Of a stretch of DNA of 23,272 bases, positions 16,243 to 22,204 are shown piece after piece (the first letter of the stretch is position 1; each line of letters begins with the position of its first letter). Under the pieces are notes generated by a model. It saw only the letters and a list, made by a program, of their open reading frames with translations, was not told the origin of the DNA and made no database searches. Source of the DNA: Candidatus Omnitrophota bacterium (lineage in GTDB: Bacteria; Omnitrophota; Gorgyraeia; Zapsychrales; Fredricksoniimonadaceae); assembly GCA_017987425.1 (NCBI GenBank), contig JAGNTT010000014.1:1-23272 (forward strand). The letters are read 5' to 3'. A program made the translations under genes and the position numbers.

Positions 16243-16274
16243 AAAAACCACCATCCATCTGGAGGGGGGTTTTT
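16243..16274 (-). terminator. terminator downstream of tRNA-Gln
   Basis: On the minus strand AAAAACCCCCC pairs imperfectly with GGTGGTTTTT to form a GC-rich stem followed by T5. It lies 15 bases after the tRNA CCA end. Confidence 0.65.
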
Positions 16275-16288
16275 CATGGCGTAACAAT

Positions 16289-16362
16289 TGGCTGCCTCGC
16301 TTGGACTCGAACCAAGATACTGAGATCCAGAGTCTCATGTCCTACCATTAGACGACAAGGCA
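16289..16362 (-). tRNA. tRNA-Gln (anticodon CTG)
   Basis: The 74-base minus-strand sequence folds as a tRNA. Acceptor TGCCTTG pairs with CGAGGCA (one G-U), the D stem is GTC/GAC, and the anticodon stem TGAGA/TCTCA encloses loop CTCTGGA with anticodon CTG. The variable loop is GTAT, and the T arm is CTTGG-TTCGAGT-CCAAG. The discriminator is G and CCA is encoded. It reads CAG codons. gltX lies about 380 bases upstream on the same strand. If this organism charges tRNA-Gln through GatCAB, that neighbouring enzyme could be the one that mis-acylates it (inference). Confidence 0.97.
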
Positions 16363-16376
16363 ATATACCTCGGTAC
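16356..16376. repeat. direct repeat copy 1 (tRNA 5' end and leader)
   Basis: This 21-base stretch covers the first seven bases of tRNA-Gln and 14 bases of its leader. It matches 16435-16455 at 18 of 21 positions; the offset is 79 bases. Confidence 0.55.
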
Positions 16377-16434
16377 ATCTATTAAAACATTGCCACAGCA
16401 CTTGTTTTCTTCACTGGTTTTAGAAAAACAATTT

Positions 16435-16455
16435 CAAGGCAATTTACATCGGTAT
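16435..16455. repeat. direct repeat copy 2 upstream of tRNA-Gln
   Basis: On the minus strand this reads TACCGATGTAAATTGCCTTG against TACCGAGGTATATTGCCTTG at the real tRNA. A third, shorter CAAGGCAATATTA lies at 16509, a further 74 bases upstream. No complete tRNA fold follows copies 2 or 3. Confidence 0.5.
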
Positions 16456-16551
16456 TTATGGGAAAATTGCATCCTCCTGAACACATTAAATCTTTTCAAA
16501 AATCAGGGCAAGGCAATATTAAACTCATCAAATAAAAAGTGCAAACAAAAT

Positions 16552-16719
16552 TTACCAAAGATTATCGCTGATCCATTGATCGGCCTTTTGAATTTTATCA
16601 ACAACTGTGGTTGTATCGCTGCCCGCGGAATGGCTCACAGCCTTGGGCGTTTCACAACCCTGGGCAATCAACATCACAAGAAATCCTGTCGCCAACAGCA
16701 TGTGTTTTTTAGAAACCAT
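16552..16719 (-). CDS. very small lipoprotein
   Basis: The protein has 55 residues. MVSKKHMLLATGFLVMLIAQ precedes GC, giving a lipoprotein signal peptide with the cysteine at residue 22. The mature part is about 34 residues and ends KIQKADQWISDNLW. The start at 16719 has AAAGGAG at ideal spacing; the upstream frame to 16800 is only gltX sequence in another frame. The start is 19 bases after the gltX stop, so it is probably co-transcribed. I do not recognise a family with certainty; the tryptophan-rich C-terminus suggests an interaction motif. Confidence 0.75.
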   Translation of the reverse strand: MVSKKHMLLATGFLVMLIAQGCETPKAVSHSAGSDTTTVVDKIQKADQWISDNLW

Positions 16720-16738
16720 GGGGCTCCTTTTATATAAA

Positions 16739-18010
16739 TCAAAAAGCTCGGGACAAACGGGTGACCGTTTTATCTTTTCCCAAAACCACCATTGTGTCAA
16801 AAAGCCCCGGCCCGACAGCCTTGCCGGTCAATGCCACACGTACAGGATGAACAAGATCCCCTGCCTTAATGCCCAATTCCTCAACAAGTCTGCGGAATGC
16901 TTCTTCCGTCGTCTTAATATTGAAATCGCTGACCGATGAAAGACGCTCGGCAAGAAGTTTAAATTCCTTGGATTTGTCTTGAGAAAGATGCTGCGCTTTA
17001 GCTTCGGCATCCAGTGTGAAATCATCTTTTAACGCGAATGCCGCCCAATCCAGAAAATCAATCAAAGTTGACATCCTAGGTTTGAACAAGTGTACAACAT
17101 TCTCGAGCCATTGTCGATCAAAAGCCTCGGGAGCATAACCGGCTTTTTTGAGCACCGGAATGAGCATTTCAGTGAGTTTGGATGTCTCGGACTGCTTGAT
17201 ATGTTGCGTATTGATCCATGTCAATTTATCCATGGAAAACGCCGCGCCAGCTTTGTTGATCTTTTTGATTGAAAAATTTTTAAGCGCCGCCTCCATCGGA
17301 ACGACTTCCTGGTTATTCCCAGGTGACCACCCCAGAAGCATCAGATAATTGACAACCCCTTCCGGCAGAAATCCCATGTCGCGGTATTCGGTGACAGCTG
17401 TAGCTCCAGCGCGCTTGGACATGCGTCCGCCTTCTGGATCGAGAATCAAAGGCAGATGGGCAAACTTGGGGATCTTAAACCCGAGAGCTTCATAAATCAA
17501 AATCTGTTTAGGGGTGTTGGAAATGTGATCCTCACCGCGAATGACGCAGGAGATTTCCATCAGAGAGTCGTCGACCACGCAGGCAAAACTGTAAGTCGGA
17601 GATCCGTCGGATTTCATCAAGACCTGGTCTTTGATTTCGCTGCTGTCGATGGTGATTTCGTCACGGATGATATCGTAAATCTTAATGATCTTTTGGGGAA
17701 CTTTTAAAATAACGGCCTCGCCGTCTGCATAAGCCTTTCCTTCATCCAAAAGCTGCTTGGCGTATTTGCGGTAAAGATCGAACCGGTCGCTCTGTTTATA
17801 AAACTCGTCCCAATTAAGGCCGAGCCATTTCATACTGTCCAGAATCTCGTCAAGATATTCCTGTTTCGAGCGCACTTTATCAGTATCTTCAATCCGCAAA
17901 ATAAATTGTCCGCCCTGTGCGCGGGCATACATCCAGTTAAAAAGCGCCGTGCGCGCGCCGCCGATATGCAAAAACCCCGTCGGACTCGGGGCAAAACGTA
18001 CCCTAATCAT
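16739..18010 (-). CDS. gltX: glutamyl-tRNA synthetase, short form
   Basis: This class I synthetase attaches glutamate to tRNA-Glu, and possibly to tRNA-Gln. Catalytic motifs are clear: RFAPSPTGFLHIGGARTALF with the HIGH-type HIGG at 15-18, VIRGEDHISNTPKQ at 156-169 and the KMSKS-type RMSKR at 196-200. It has 423 residues, shorter than the usual 460-500. The missing piece is visible: after LLDEGKAYA (to residue 95) the normal CxC, tyrosine-rich zinc-binding segment (of the form YRCFCTPEEL to YDGRCR) is absent and the chain passes directly to the VILKVP region. The anticodon-binding part at about 260-423 is helical and present. The start has AGGAATG ahead of the ATG. The small lipoprotein and tRNA-Gln follow on the same strand. 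Confidence 0.93.
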   Translation of the reverse strand: MIRVRFAPSPTGFLHIGGARTALFNWMYARAQGGQFILRIEDTDKVRSKQEYLDEILDSMKWLGLNWDEFYKQSDRFDLYRKYAKQLLDEGKAYADGEAVILKVPQKIIKIYDIIRDEITIDSSEIKDQVLMKSDGSPTYSFACVVDDSLMEISCVIRGEDHISNTPKQILIYEALGFKIPKFAHLPLILDPEGGRMSKRAGATAVTEYRDMGFLPEGVVNYLMLLGWSPGNNQEVVPMEAALKNFSIKKINKAGAAFSMDKLTWINTQHIKQSETSKLTEMLIPVLKKAGYAPEAFDRQWLENVVHLFKPRMSTLIDFLDWAAFALKDDFTLDAEAKAQHLSQDKSKEFKLLAERLSSVSDFNIKTTEEAFRRLVEELGIKAGDLVHPVRVALTGKAVGPGLFDTMVVLGKDKTVTRLSRAF

Positions 18011-18074
18011 ATTTCATTCCTATTTCTTTGATTTTACAATGGCCGTGCGTTCATCTTGGCCGGAAGGGAAGTAA

Positions 18075-18452
18075 TCAACTTTTGCGTTTACCTTCCAACT
18101 CCAATAACCTGTCCACAAAACCTAATAAATACTTTCGCTGGGCTTCATCCATATCGAAAAATTCGATGCCGAGCTCAAAAAATTTCTGCCGGCCCGTGGA
18201 ATTCGCGGGATCCGCCTTGCAGCGGATCACTTTACCCCGGCATTTAAACGGGTTGCCTTCAAAAAAATTATCAATCTTAATCTCAAGCCGGGTTTCCACG
18301 GCCAGCGCTTCATTGAAAAAAACGCAGATGCCTCCGCCGCTGATATTCGCCGTGTTGGCTATAACCACTTCCGAAGAACCATCATCTCTCCATACAGTGA
18401 TGGAGCATGGATAATTCACTCGGGGATACTTACGCTTGCAGTCGTCCTTCAT
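18075..18452 (-). CDS. single-domain PilZ protein (c-di-GMP receptor), copy B
   Basis: The protein has 125 residues and is almost entirely one PilZ domain. The c-di-GMP contacts are present: RKYPR (R7 and R11) and the NISGGG motif (N36, S38, G41). A family-typical GIEFFDMDEAQRKYL closes the barrel, followed by a C-terminal helix. It starts 4 bases after the stop of the other PilZ gene, with no Shine-Dalgarno at normal distance, so translation is probably coupled. No output domain is attached, so it should act by binding a partner. Confidence 0.9.
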   Translation of the reverse strand: MKDDCKRKYPRVNYPCSITVWRDDGSSEVVIANTANISGGGICVFFNEALAVETRLEIKIDNFFEGNPFKCRGKVIRCKADPANSTGRQKFFELGIEFFDMDEAQRKYLLGFVDRLLELEGKRKS

Positions 18453-18456
18453 AGAG

Positions 18457-18834
18457 TTATAGTTGGTTCCCTTGTTTTATGTGATGATTAATGATTTGTT
18501 CCAGCCTTTTTTGGCTGCTGTCATCAACACTCGCAAACTCTATGCCGATATCATAAAAGTCAGGCTTGAACTCTTCCGAACTCTTTCGCTGTTCGGACCA
18601 GACTACAATGCCCCTGCAATGCAAGTGCTCGCCGATATCCATCAGATCGATTTCAACTTCAATCACCGAACCCATGGCAACACCGTTCTTAAGTATGACC
18701 CGCACGCCGCCGGTGCTTAAATTTTCTGTATGAGTGAGAATCGCGTCTTTGCCTTCCTTGCCGCCCCGTATCTTAATAAGGCATGGAAAAAGTACCCGCG
18801 GAAATTTCCGGCGGTTACGGCCGTCCCAACTCAT
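18457..18834 (-). CDS. single-domain PilZ protein (c-di-GMP receptor), copy A
   Basis: The protein has 125 residues from ATG 18834. RKFPR (R9 and R13) and NLSTGG (N38, S40, G43) form the c-di-GMP site, and YDIGIEFASVDDSSQKRL matches the end of the PilZ barrel. The longer version from GTG 18843 is less likely because that GTG lies in the GGAGTG ribosome-binding site of the ATG. It is the same length as its downstream neighbour and shares layout and motifs but is clearly diverged, so the pair looks like an old duplication. It lies 67 bases downstream of the YmdB-type gene on the same strand. Confidence 0.9.
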   Translation of the reverse strand: MSWDGRNRRKFPRVLFPCLIKIRGGKEGKDAILTHTENLSTGGVRVILKNGVAMGSVIEVEIDLMDIGEHLHCRGIVVWSEQRKSSEEFKPDFYDIGIEFASVDDSSQKRLEQIINHHIKQGNQL

Positions 18835-18901
18835 ATGTGCCACTCCTTATTCACAAAACAGGTTATTAACGTAACCGGCTCTATAAAGGTGTGCTTTGTT
18901 G

Positions 18902-19684
18902 CTATTTCCCGCGGCGCACGCGGGCTATCGACTTCGCCCGGCCGGTTTTTTCATCCACGTCGACAATGATACCGCTTAAATAAACGTTTTCCTTGGCTAC
19001 TTCGAATTTCTGGGGCATGGACGTCAAAAAGCGCTGAATTATATTTTCTTTATTCTGACCGATCACCGAATCGTACGGGCCGCTCATTCCTAAATCCGTG
19101 ATGTAAGCGGTTCCTTTTTCCAGAACTTCTTCATCGGCGGTCTGTATATGCGTATGCGTGCCGAACACCACAGAGACGCGGCCGTCGACATAACGTCCGA
19201 AAGCGACTTTCTCGCTTGTCGTTTCGGCGTGCATATCGACGATGATTGTGGCCGTTTCTTTCTTAACTTCAGCAACGGCGCGGTCAAATGCCTTAAATGG
19301 ACAGTCGACATTATAACGCATAAAAACCCGGCCCAAAAGGTTAATTACGGCGAATTTGACACCGCGCGAGGATTTGACGACACACCAGCCGCGTCCGGGA
19401 GTGTCTTCGGCAAAGTTGGCCGGACGAATGATCCGCGGCTCCTCTCGAAGGTAATTGTAGATCTCACGCTTGTCCCACGTGTGATCGCCGAGCGTGATCA
19501 CATCCGCGCCGGCAGCGAAAATCTGATCGGCCACGCGCGGGATAATCCCGGCGCCGCCGGAAGCGTTCTCGCCGTTGACGACTGTAATATCAACGTCCAG
19601 TTCTTCCTTAAGCGGTTTTAAAGCCTTTTCCAAAAACTCGCGGCCAGGACGGCCGACGACATCGCCGATGCATAAGATATTCAT
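18902..19684 (-). CDS. YmdB-type (TIGR00282) metallophosphoesterase
   Basis: The protein has 260 residues from ATG 19684. Motifs are CIGDVVG with D8, NGENASGG with E39 and N40, LGDHTWD with D67 and H68, DMHAETTSEK with H152, and GTHTHIQTAD with H177 and H179. These correspond to the two-iron site of B. subtilis YmdB, a 2',3'-cyclic-nucleotide phosphodiesterase affecting biofilm and motility, except that position 67 is normally Asn (GNHTWD). The frame extends to 19750, but those 22 residues are translation of an inverted-repeat element and are not part of the protein. There is no clear Shine-Dalgarno. It follows rny directly, an association seen in other bacteria. Confidence 0.92.
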   Translation of the reverse strand: MNILCIGDVVGRPGREFLEKALKPLKEELDVDITVVNGENASGGAGIIPRVADQIFAAGADVITLGDHTWDKREIYNYLREEPRIIRPANFAEDTPGRGWCVVKSSRGVKFAVINLLGRVFMRYNVDCPFKAFDRAVAEVKKETATIIVDMHAETTSEKVAFGRYVDGRVSVVFGTHTHIQTADEEVLEKGTAYITDLGMSGPYDSVIGQNKENIIQRFLTSMPQKFEVAKENVYLSGIIVDVDEKTGRAKSIARVRRGK

Positions 19685-19700
19685 AAGAAACCGTATTATT

Positions 19701-19771
19701 CGTGATAAGTGGTACGTTATACGTGATACGAAATCTGGACTTCGTACCACTTATCACGTACCACGTATAAC
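19701..19771. repeat. nested inverted repeats filling the rny/ymdB-type gap
   Basis: CGTGATAAGTGGTACG at 19701-19716 is the exact reverse complement of 19743-19758 (16 bp). A second pair, GTTATACGTG at 19716-19725 and CACGTATAAC at 19762-19771, is also exact, and ACGAA/TTCGT pair inside. The units TTATCACGTA and ACGTGATA recur in different orders. The element begins directly after the rny stop codon, so it will lie in the 3' end of the rny message. There is no T-tract; it looks like a palindromic intergenic repeat more than a terminator. Confidence 0.85.
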
Positions 19772-21346
19772 TTACTTTGCAAACTCCACAGCCCTTGTCT
19801 CACGGACCACCAGAACCTTGATATGTCCGGGATATTCCATTTCTTCTTCGATCTTTTTACGGATTTCGCGGGCCATAACGACCGCTTCATCGTCATTGAT
19901 CTTATCCGGCTGGACCATGATGCGTACTTCTCGTCCCGCTTGAAGAGCATACGCTTTTTCAACGCCTTTAAATGAATTGGAAATTTTTTCCAGATTTTCC
20001 AAACGCTTGATGTATGTTTCGAGAGTCTCGGCGCGGGCGCCGGGACGGGAGGCGCTGATCGCATCCGCCGCGCAAACCAGTGTTCCGTAAACGGTATTAG
20101 ACTGCACTTCGCCGTGATGAGATTCAACGGCATTGGCAACCTCTTCGACTTCGCCGTACTTGCGGGCGAGATTCCCGCCGATGATCGCGTGCGTGCCTTC
20201 TTCCTGCTCGGCGCTGACGACCTTTCCGATGTCATGGAGCAAACCGGCGCGCTTGGCGATCTTGGCATCCAGCCCAAGCTGATCCGCCATGACACCCATA
20301 AGACGCGCAACTTCAATCGTGTGCTGAAGACCGTTCTGACCGAAACTGGTGCGGTAACGCAAACGTCCGACCAGCTTTAAGAGCTCCGGATGCATGTTGT
20401 GGATGCCCAGTTCAAATGCGGCGCGTTCGCCTTCTTCCTTAATACGTTTCTCGATTTCTTCTTTGGCTTTTTCAACGACTTCTTCGATGCGGCCCGGATG
20501 GATGCGGCCGTCGGCAATCAGATGCTCGAGCGCGATGCGCGCGGTTTCACGGCGAACCATATCGAAACCGGAAATCGTGACGGCTTCCGGCGTGTCATCG
20601 ATGATGATGTCCACACCCGTTGCCGTTTCAAGCGCGCGGATGTTGCGGCCTTCGCGTCCGATAATGCGGCCTTTCATGTCGTCACTGGGAAGAGCGACCA
20701 CGCTGATTGTTGTTTCAGCCGTATGATCGCTGGCACACCGCTGGATCGCAACGGAAATTGTTTCCTTTGCGGTTTTCTCGGCAGATTCCCGGATATCATG
20801 TTCAACCTGCCGGATGCGGGCGGCCTTTTCATTAACAAGTTCCTGGTCCAAACGGCCAAGAAGAACTTTTCTGGCTTCTTCCGGAGACAGGGCGGATATG
20901 GCGTGAAGGCGGTTCTTTTCCTCAACAATTAATTTTGCCAATTCTTCGTCTTTGGTCTGGATCGCTGTCTCTTTTTCTTTCATGGTGTCAAAGCGGACGG
21001 TGATGTCCTTTTCTTTGCGTTCCAGAAGATCAACGCGTTTATCCAGATTTTCTTCGCGTTGGGCGATTCTTTTTTCGATATTGCTGATTTCATCACGTCG
21101 GTCTTTGGTTTCTTTTTCGAAATCATACCGCAGCTTGATCAAAAGATCTTTGGCGCTTAATTCCGCTTCTTTTTTGATTGTCTCGGCCTCACGGATAGCC
21201 AGATCGCGGATTTCATTAACGCCCTTTTGCACTTCCCGCATTTTGCGGTCCATCAAAAAACGCCGTAACATAAACCCCAGCGCAATTCCGATGACCAGAG
21301 AAAGACTGTTGAGAATACTTAAAAACGTATTGATGTTTTGTTGCAT
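19772..21346 (-). CDS. rny: ribonuclease Y
   Basis: The protein has 524 residues, normal for the family. An N-terminal membrane helix lies at about 8-30 (LSILNSLSLVIGIALGFML), then a long coiled coil to about 200. A KH domain at about 212-275 carries GRIIGREGRNIR at 226-237. An HD domain begins near 337 with H342 and the metal-binding LLHDIGK at 369-375. RNase Y is the membrane-bound endonuclease that starts mRNA decay in organisms that lack or supplement RNase E. The start ATG has GGGGG about nine bases upstream. It lies 108 bases after the cyclo-ligase gene and directly before the YmdB-type gene. Confidence 0.96.
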   Translation of the reverse strand: MQQNINTFLSILNSLSLVIGIALGFMLRRFLMDRKMREVQKGVNEIRDLAIREAETIKKEAELSAKDLLIKLRYDFEKETKDRRDEISNIEKRIAQREENLDKRVDLLERKEKDITVRFDTMKEKETAIQTKDEELAKLIVEEKNRLHAISALSPEEARKVLLGRLDQELVNEKAARIRQVEHDIRESAEKTAKETISVAIQRCASDHTAETTISVVALPSDDMKGRIIGREGRNIRALETATGVDIIIDDTPEAVTISGFDMVRRETARIALEHLIADGRIHPGRIEEVVEKAKEEIEKRIKEEGERAAFELGIHNMHPELLKLVGRLRYRTSFGQNGLQHTIEVARLMGVMADQLGLDAKIAKRAGLLHDIGKVVSAEQEEGTHAIIGGNLARKYGEVEEVANAVESHHGEVQSNTVYGTLVCAADAISASRPGARAETLETYIKRLENLEKISNSFKGVEKAYALQAGREVRIMVQPDKINDDEAVVMAREIRKKIEEEMEYPGHIKVLVVRETRAVEFAK

Positions 21347-21382
21347 ACGGGATTCCCCCTTCTAATTGGCACAACCCGAAAT

Positions 21383-21396
21383 GATGTCCGGACATC
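21383..21396. repeat. perfect 14-base palindrome upstream of rny
   Basis: GATGTCCGGACATC is fully self-complementary, in the 108-base gap between the cyclo-ligase stop and the rny start. It has the form of a dimeric regulator site, but no -35/-10 pair is obvious beside it. Confidence 0.4.
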
Positions 21397-21454
21397 AAAC
21401 GAATTCATGATGCACTCCGGCATTCCGGCTTTTGACCAAACTTATCGGACAGGG

Positions 21455-22015
21455 TTAATTGACAACAACGTCGGTGAGGGTCATGTCGTGGTCTTCCAGA
21501 TGGGGCAAGCGGTCAACTATCTGAAAATCGAAAGCCAAACCTAAGGAAGGCGTATCTTCCGGCAAGCCGGCAAGAAAGCGGTCGTAATACCCAGCCCCGC
21601 GCCCCAAGCGATTATGGAGCTTGTCAAAGGCAAGACCGGGAACGATCACAAGGTCCAGATTGGACACATCAACCGTATGCTCAGCTGAGCCGACGGGCTG
21701 CTTGATGCCGTAAGGACCTTCGTTCAAAGAGTCTGTTTCCTTGATTAGGGTTGGTATTAGATTTCTGCTGCCTCTGGTTATCATGGGTAAGGCAATCTTT
21801 TTATTGAGTTGAGTGGCTTGCTTGATCATTTGGAAGGTTTCGACTTCACCGTCAATAGAAGCATAGAATAAAATTAATGAAGCCGCCTCGAATTCAGGGC
21901 GGCTAAAGAGCTTCTGTTGAATAAGCCGACTTTTAATTAACCTGTCCTGCTCGTTTTGTTTCCTGAGCGATTCTAAGAACCGCTCTCTAAGTTTTTGTTT
22001 ACCCTCATTAAACAC
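21455..22015 (-). CDS. 5-formyltetrahydrofolate cyclo-ligase
   Basis: The enzyme converts 5-formyl-THF to 5,10-methenyl-THF using ATP, rescuing folate from a dead-end form. Motifs are LILFYASIDGEVETF, then VPGLAFD and the ATP/folate-site GRGAGYYDRFL, ending LEDHDMTLTDVVV. Family members are about 180-200 residues. The GTG at 22015 gives 186 residues beginning (V)FNEGKQKLRERFLESLRK, the normal N-terminus. The longest frame, from 22132, adds 39 residues that read through a 16-bp inverted repeat and match nothing in the family. AAAGG stands ten bases before the GTG, an acceptable but weak ribosome-binding site. Other choices are possible TTG codons near residue 28 of the long frame. The usual symbol is fau, ygfA or mthfs. 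Confidence 0.88.
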   Translation of the reverse strand: MFNEGKQKLRERFLESLRKQNEQDRLIKSRLIQQKLFSRPEFEAASLILFYASIDGEVETFQMIKQATQLNKKIALPMITRGSRNLIPTLIKETDSLNEGPYGIKQPVGSAEHTVDVSNLDLVIVPGLAFDKLHNRLGRGAGYYDRFLAGLPEDTPSLGLAFDFQIVDRLPHLEDHDMTLTDVVVN

Positions 22016-22081
22016 TGCTGTATTGACCTTTGGTTGGAAGATGGTCAATAACCGTTCATCTGTGATGAACTTCCCTTTACC

Positions 22082-22133
22082 AATGACAAATCTCCAATTT
22101 CCAGCATTCATAAGTGCTTGGAGATTTGTCATT
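22082..22133. repeat. perfect 16-bp inverted repeat in the leader of the cyclo-ligase gene
   Basis: AATGACAAATCTCCAA at 22082-22097 and its exact reverse complement at 22118-22133 flank a 20-base loop. Inside it CCA-GCA and TGC-TTGG can extend the stem. It lies between the promoter and the chosen start and resembles the short palindromic filler repeats found dispersed in some bacterial genomes. Confidence 0.85.
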
Positions 22134-22171
22134 TTGACCGGTAATAGAGTAGGTCATCAATGAACGCCCCC

Positions 22172-22200
22172 ATCATAACATCGTTTAATAAAATTAACAA
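22172..22200 (-). promoter_or_regulatory. promoter of the cyclo-ligase gene
   Basis: TTGTTA (22195-22200), 17 bases, then TATGAT (22172-22177) on the minus strand, in the 72-base gap after rarA. The predicted start near 22165 would place the 16-bp inverted repeat inside a leader of about 150 bases. Confidence 0.55.
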
Positions 22201-22204
22201 TTTT

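Noticed and set aside
19685..19750. N-terminal extension of the YmdB-type protein to 19750
   Set aside because: The added residues are a translation of the palindromic element, and the family begins at the MNILCIGD methionine.
20390..20932. 180-codon plus-strand frame
   Set aside because: It lies wholly antisense to the KH and linker region of rny, has no ribosome-binding site and shows the Phe/Asp-rich composition expected from the complement of Lys/Glu-rich coding sequence.
21347..21454. 6S RNA between the cyclo-ligase gene and rny
   Set aside because: 6S RNA is a frequent neighbour of cyclo-ligase genes, but this gap is only 108 bases and shows no long near-continuous hairpin with a central bubble.
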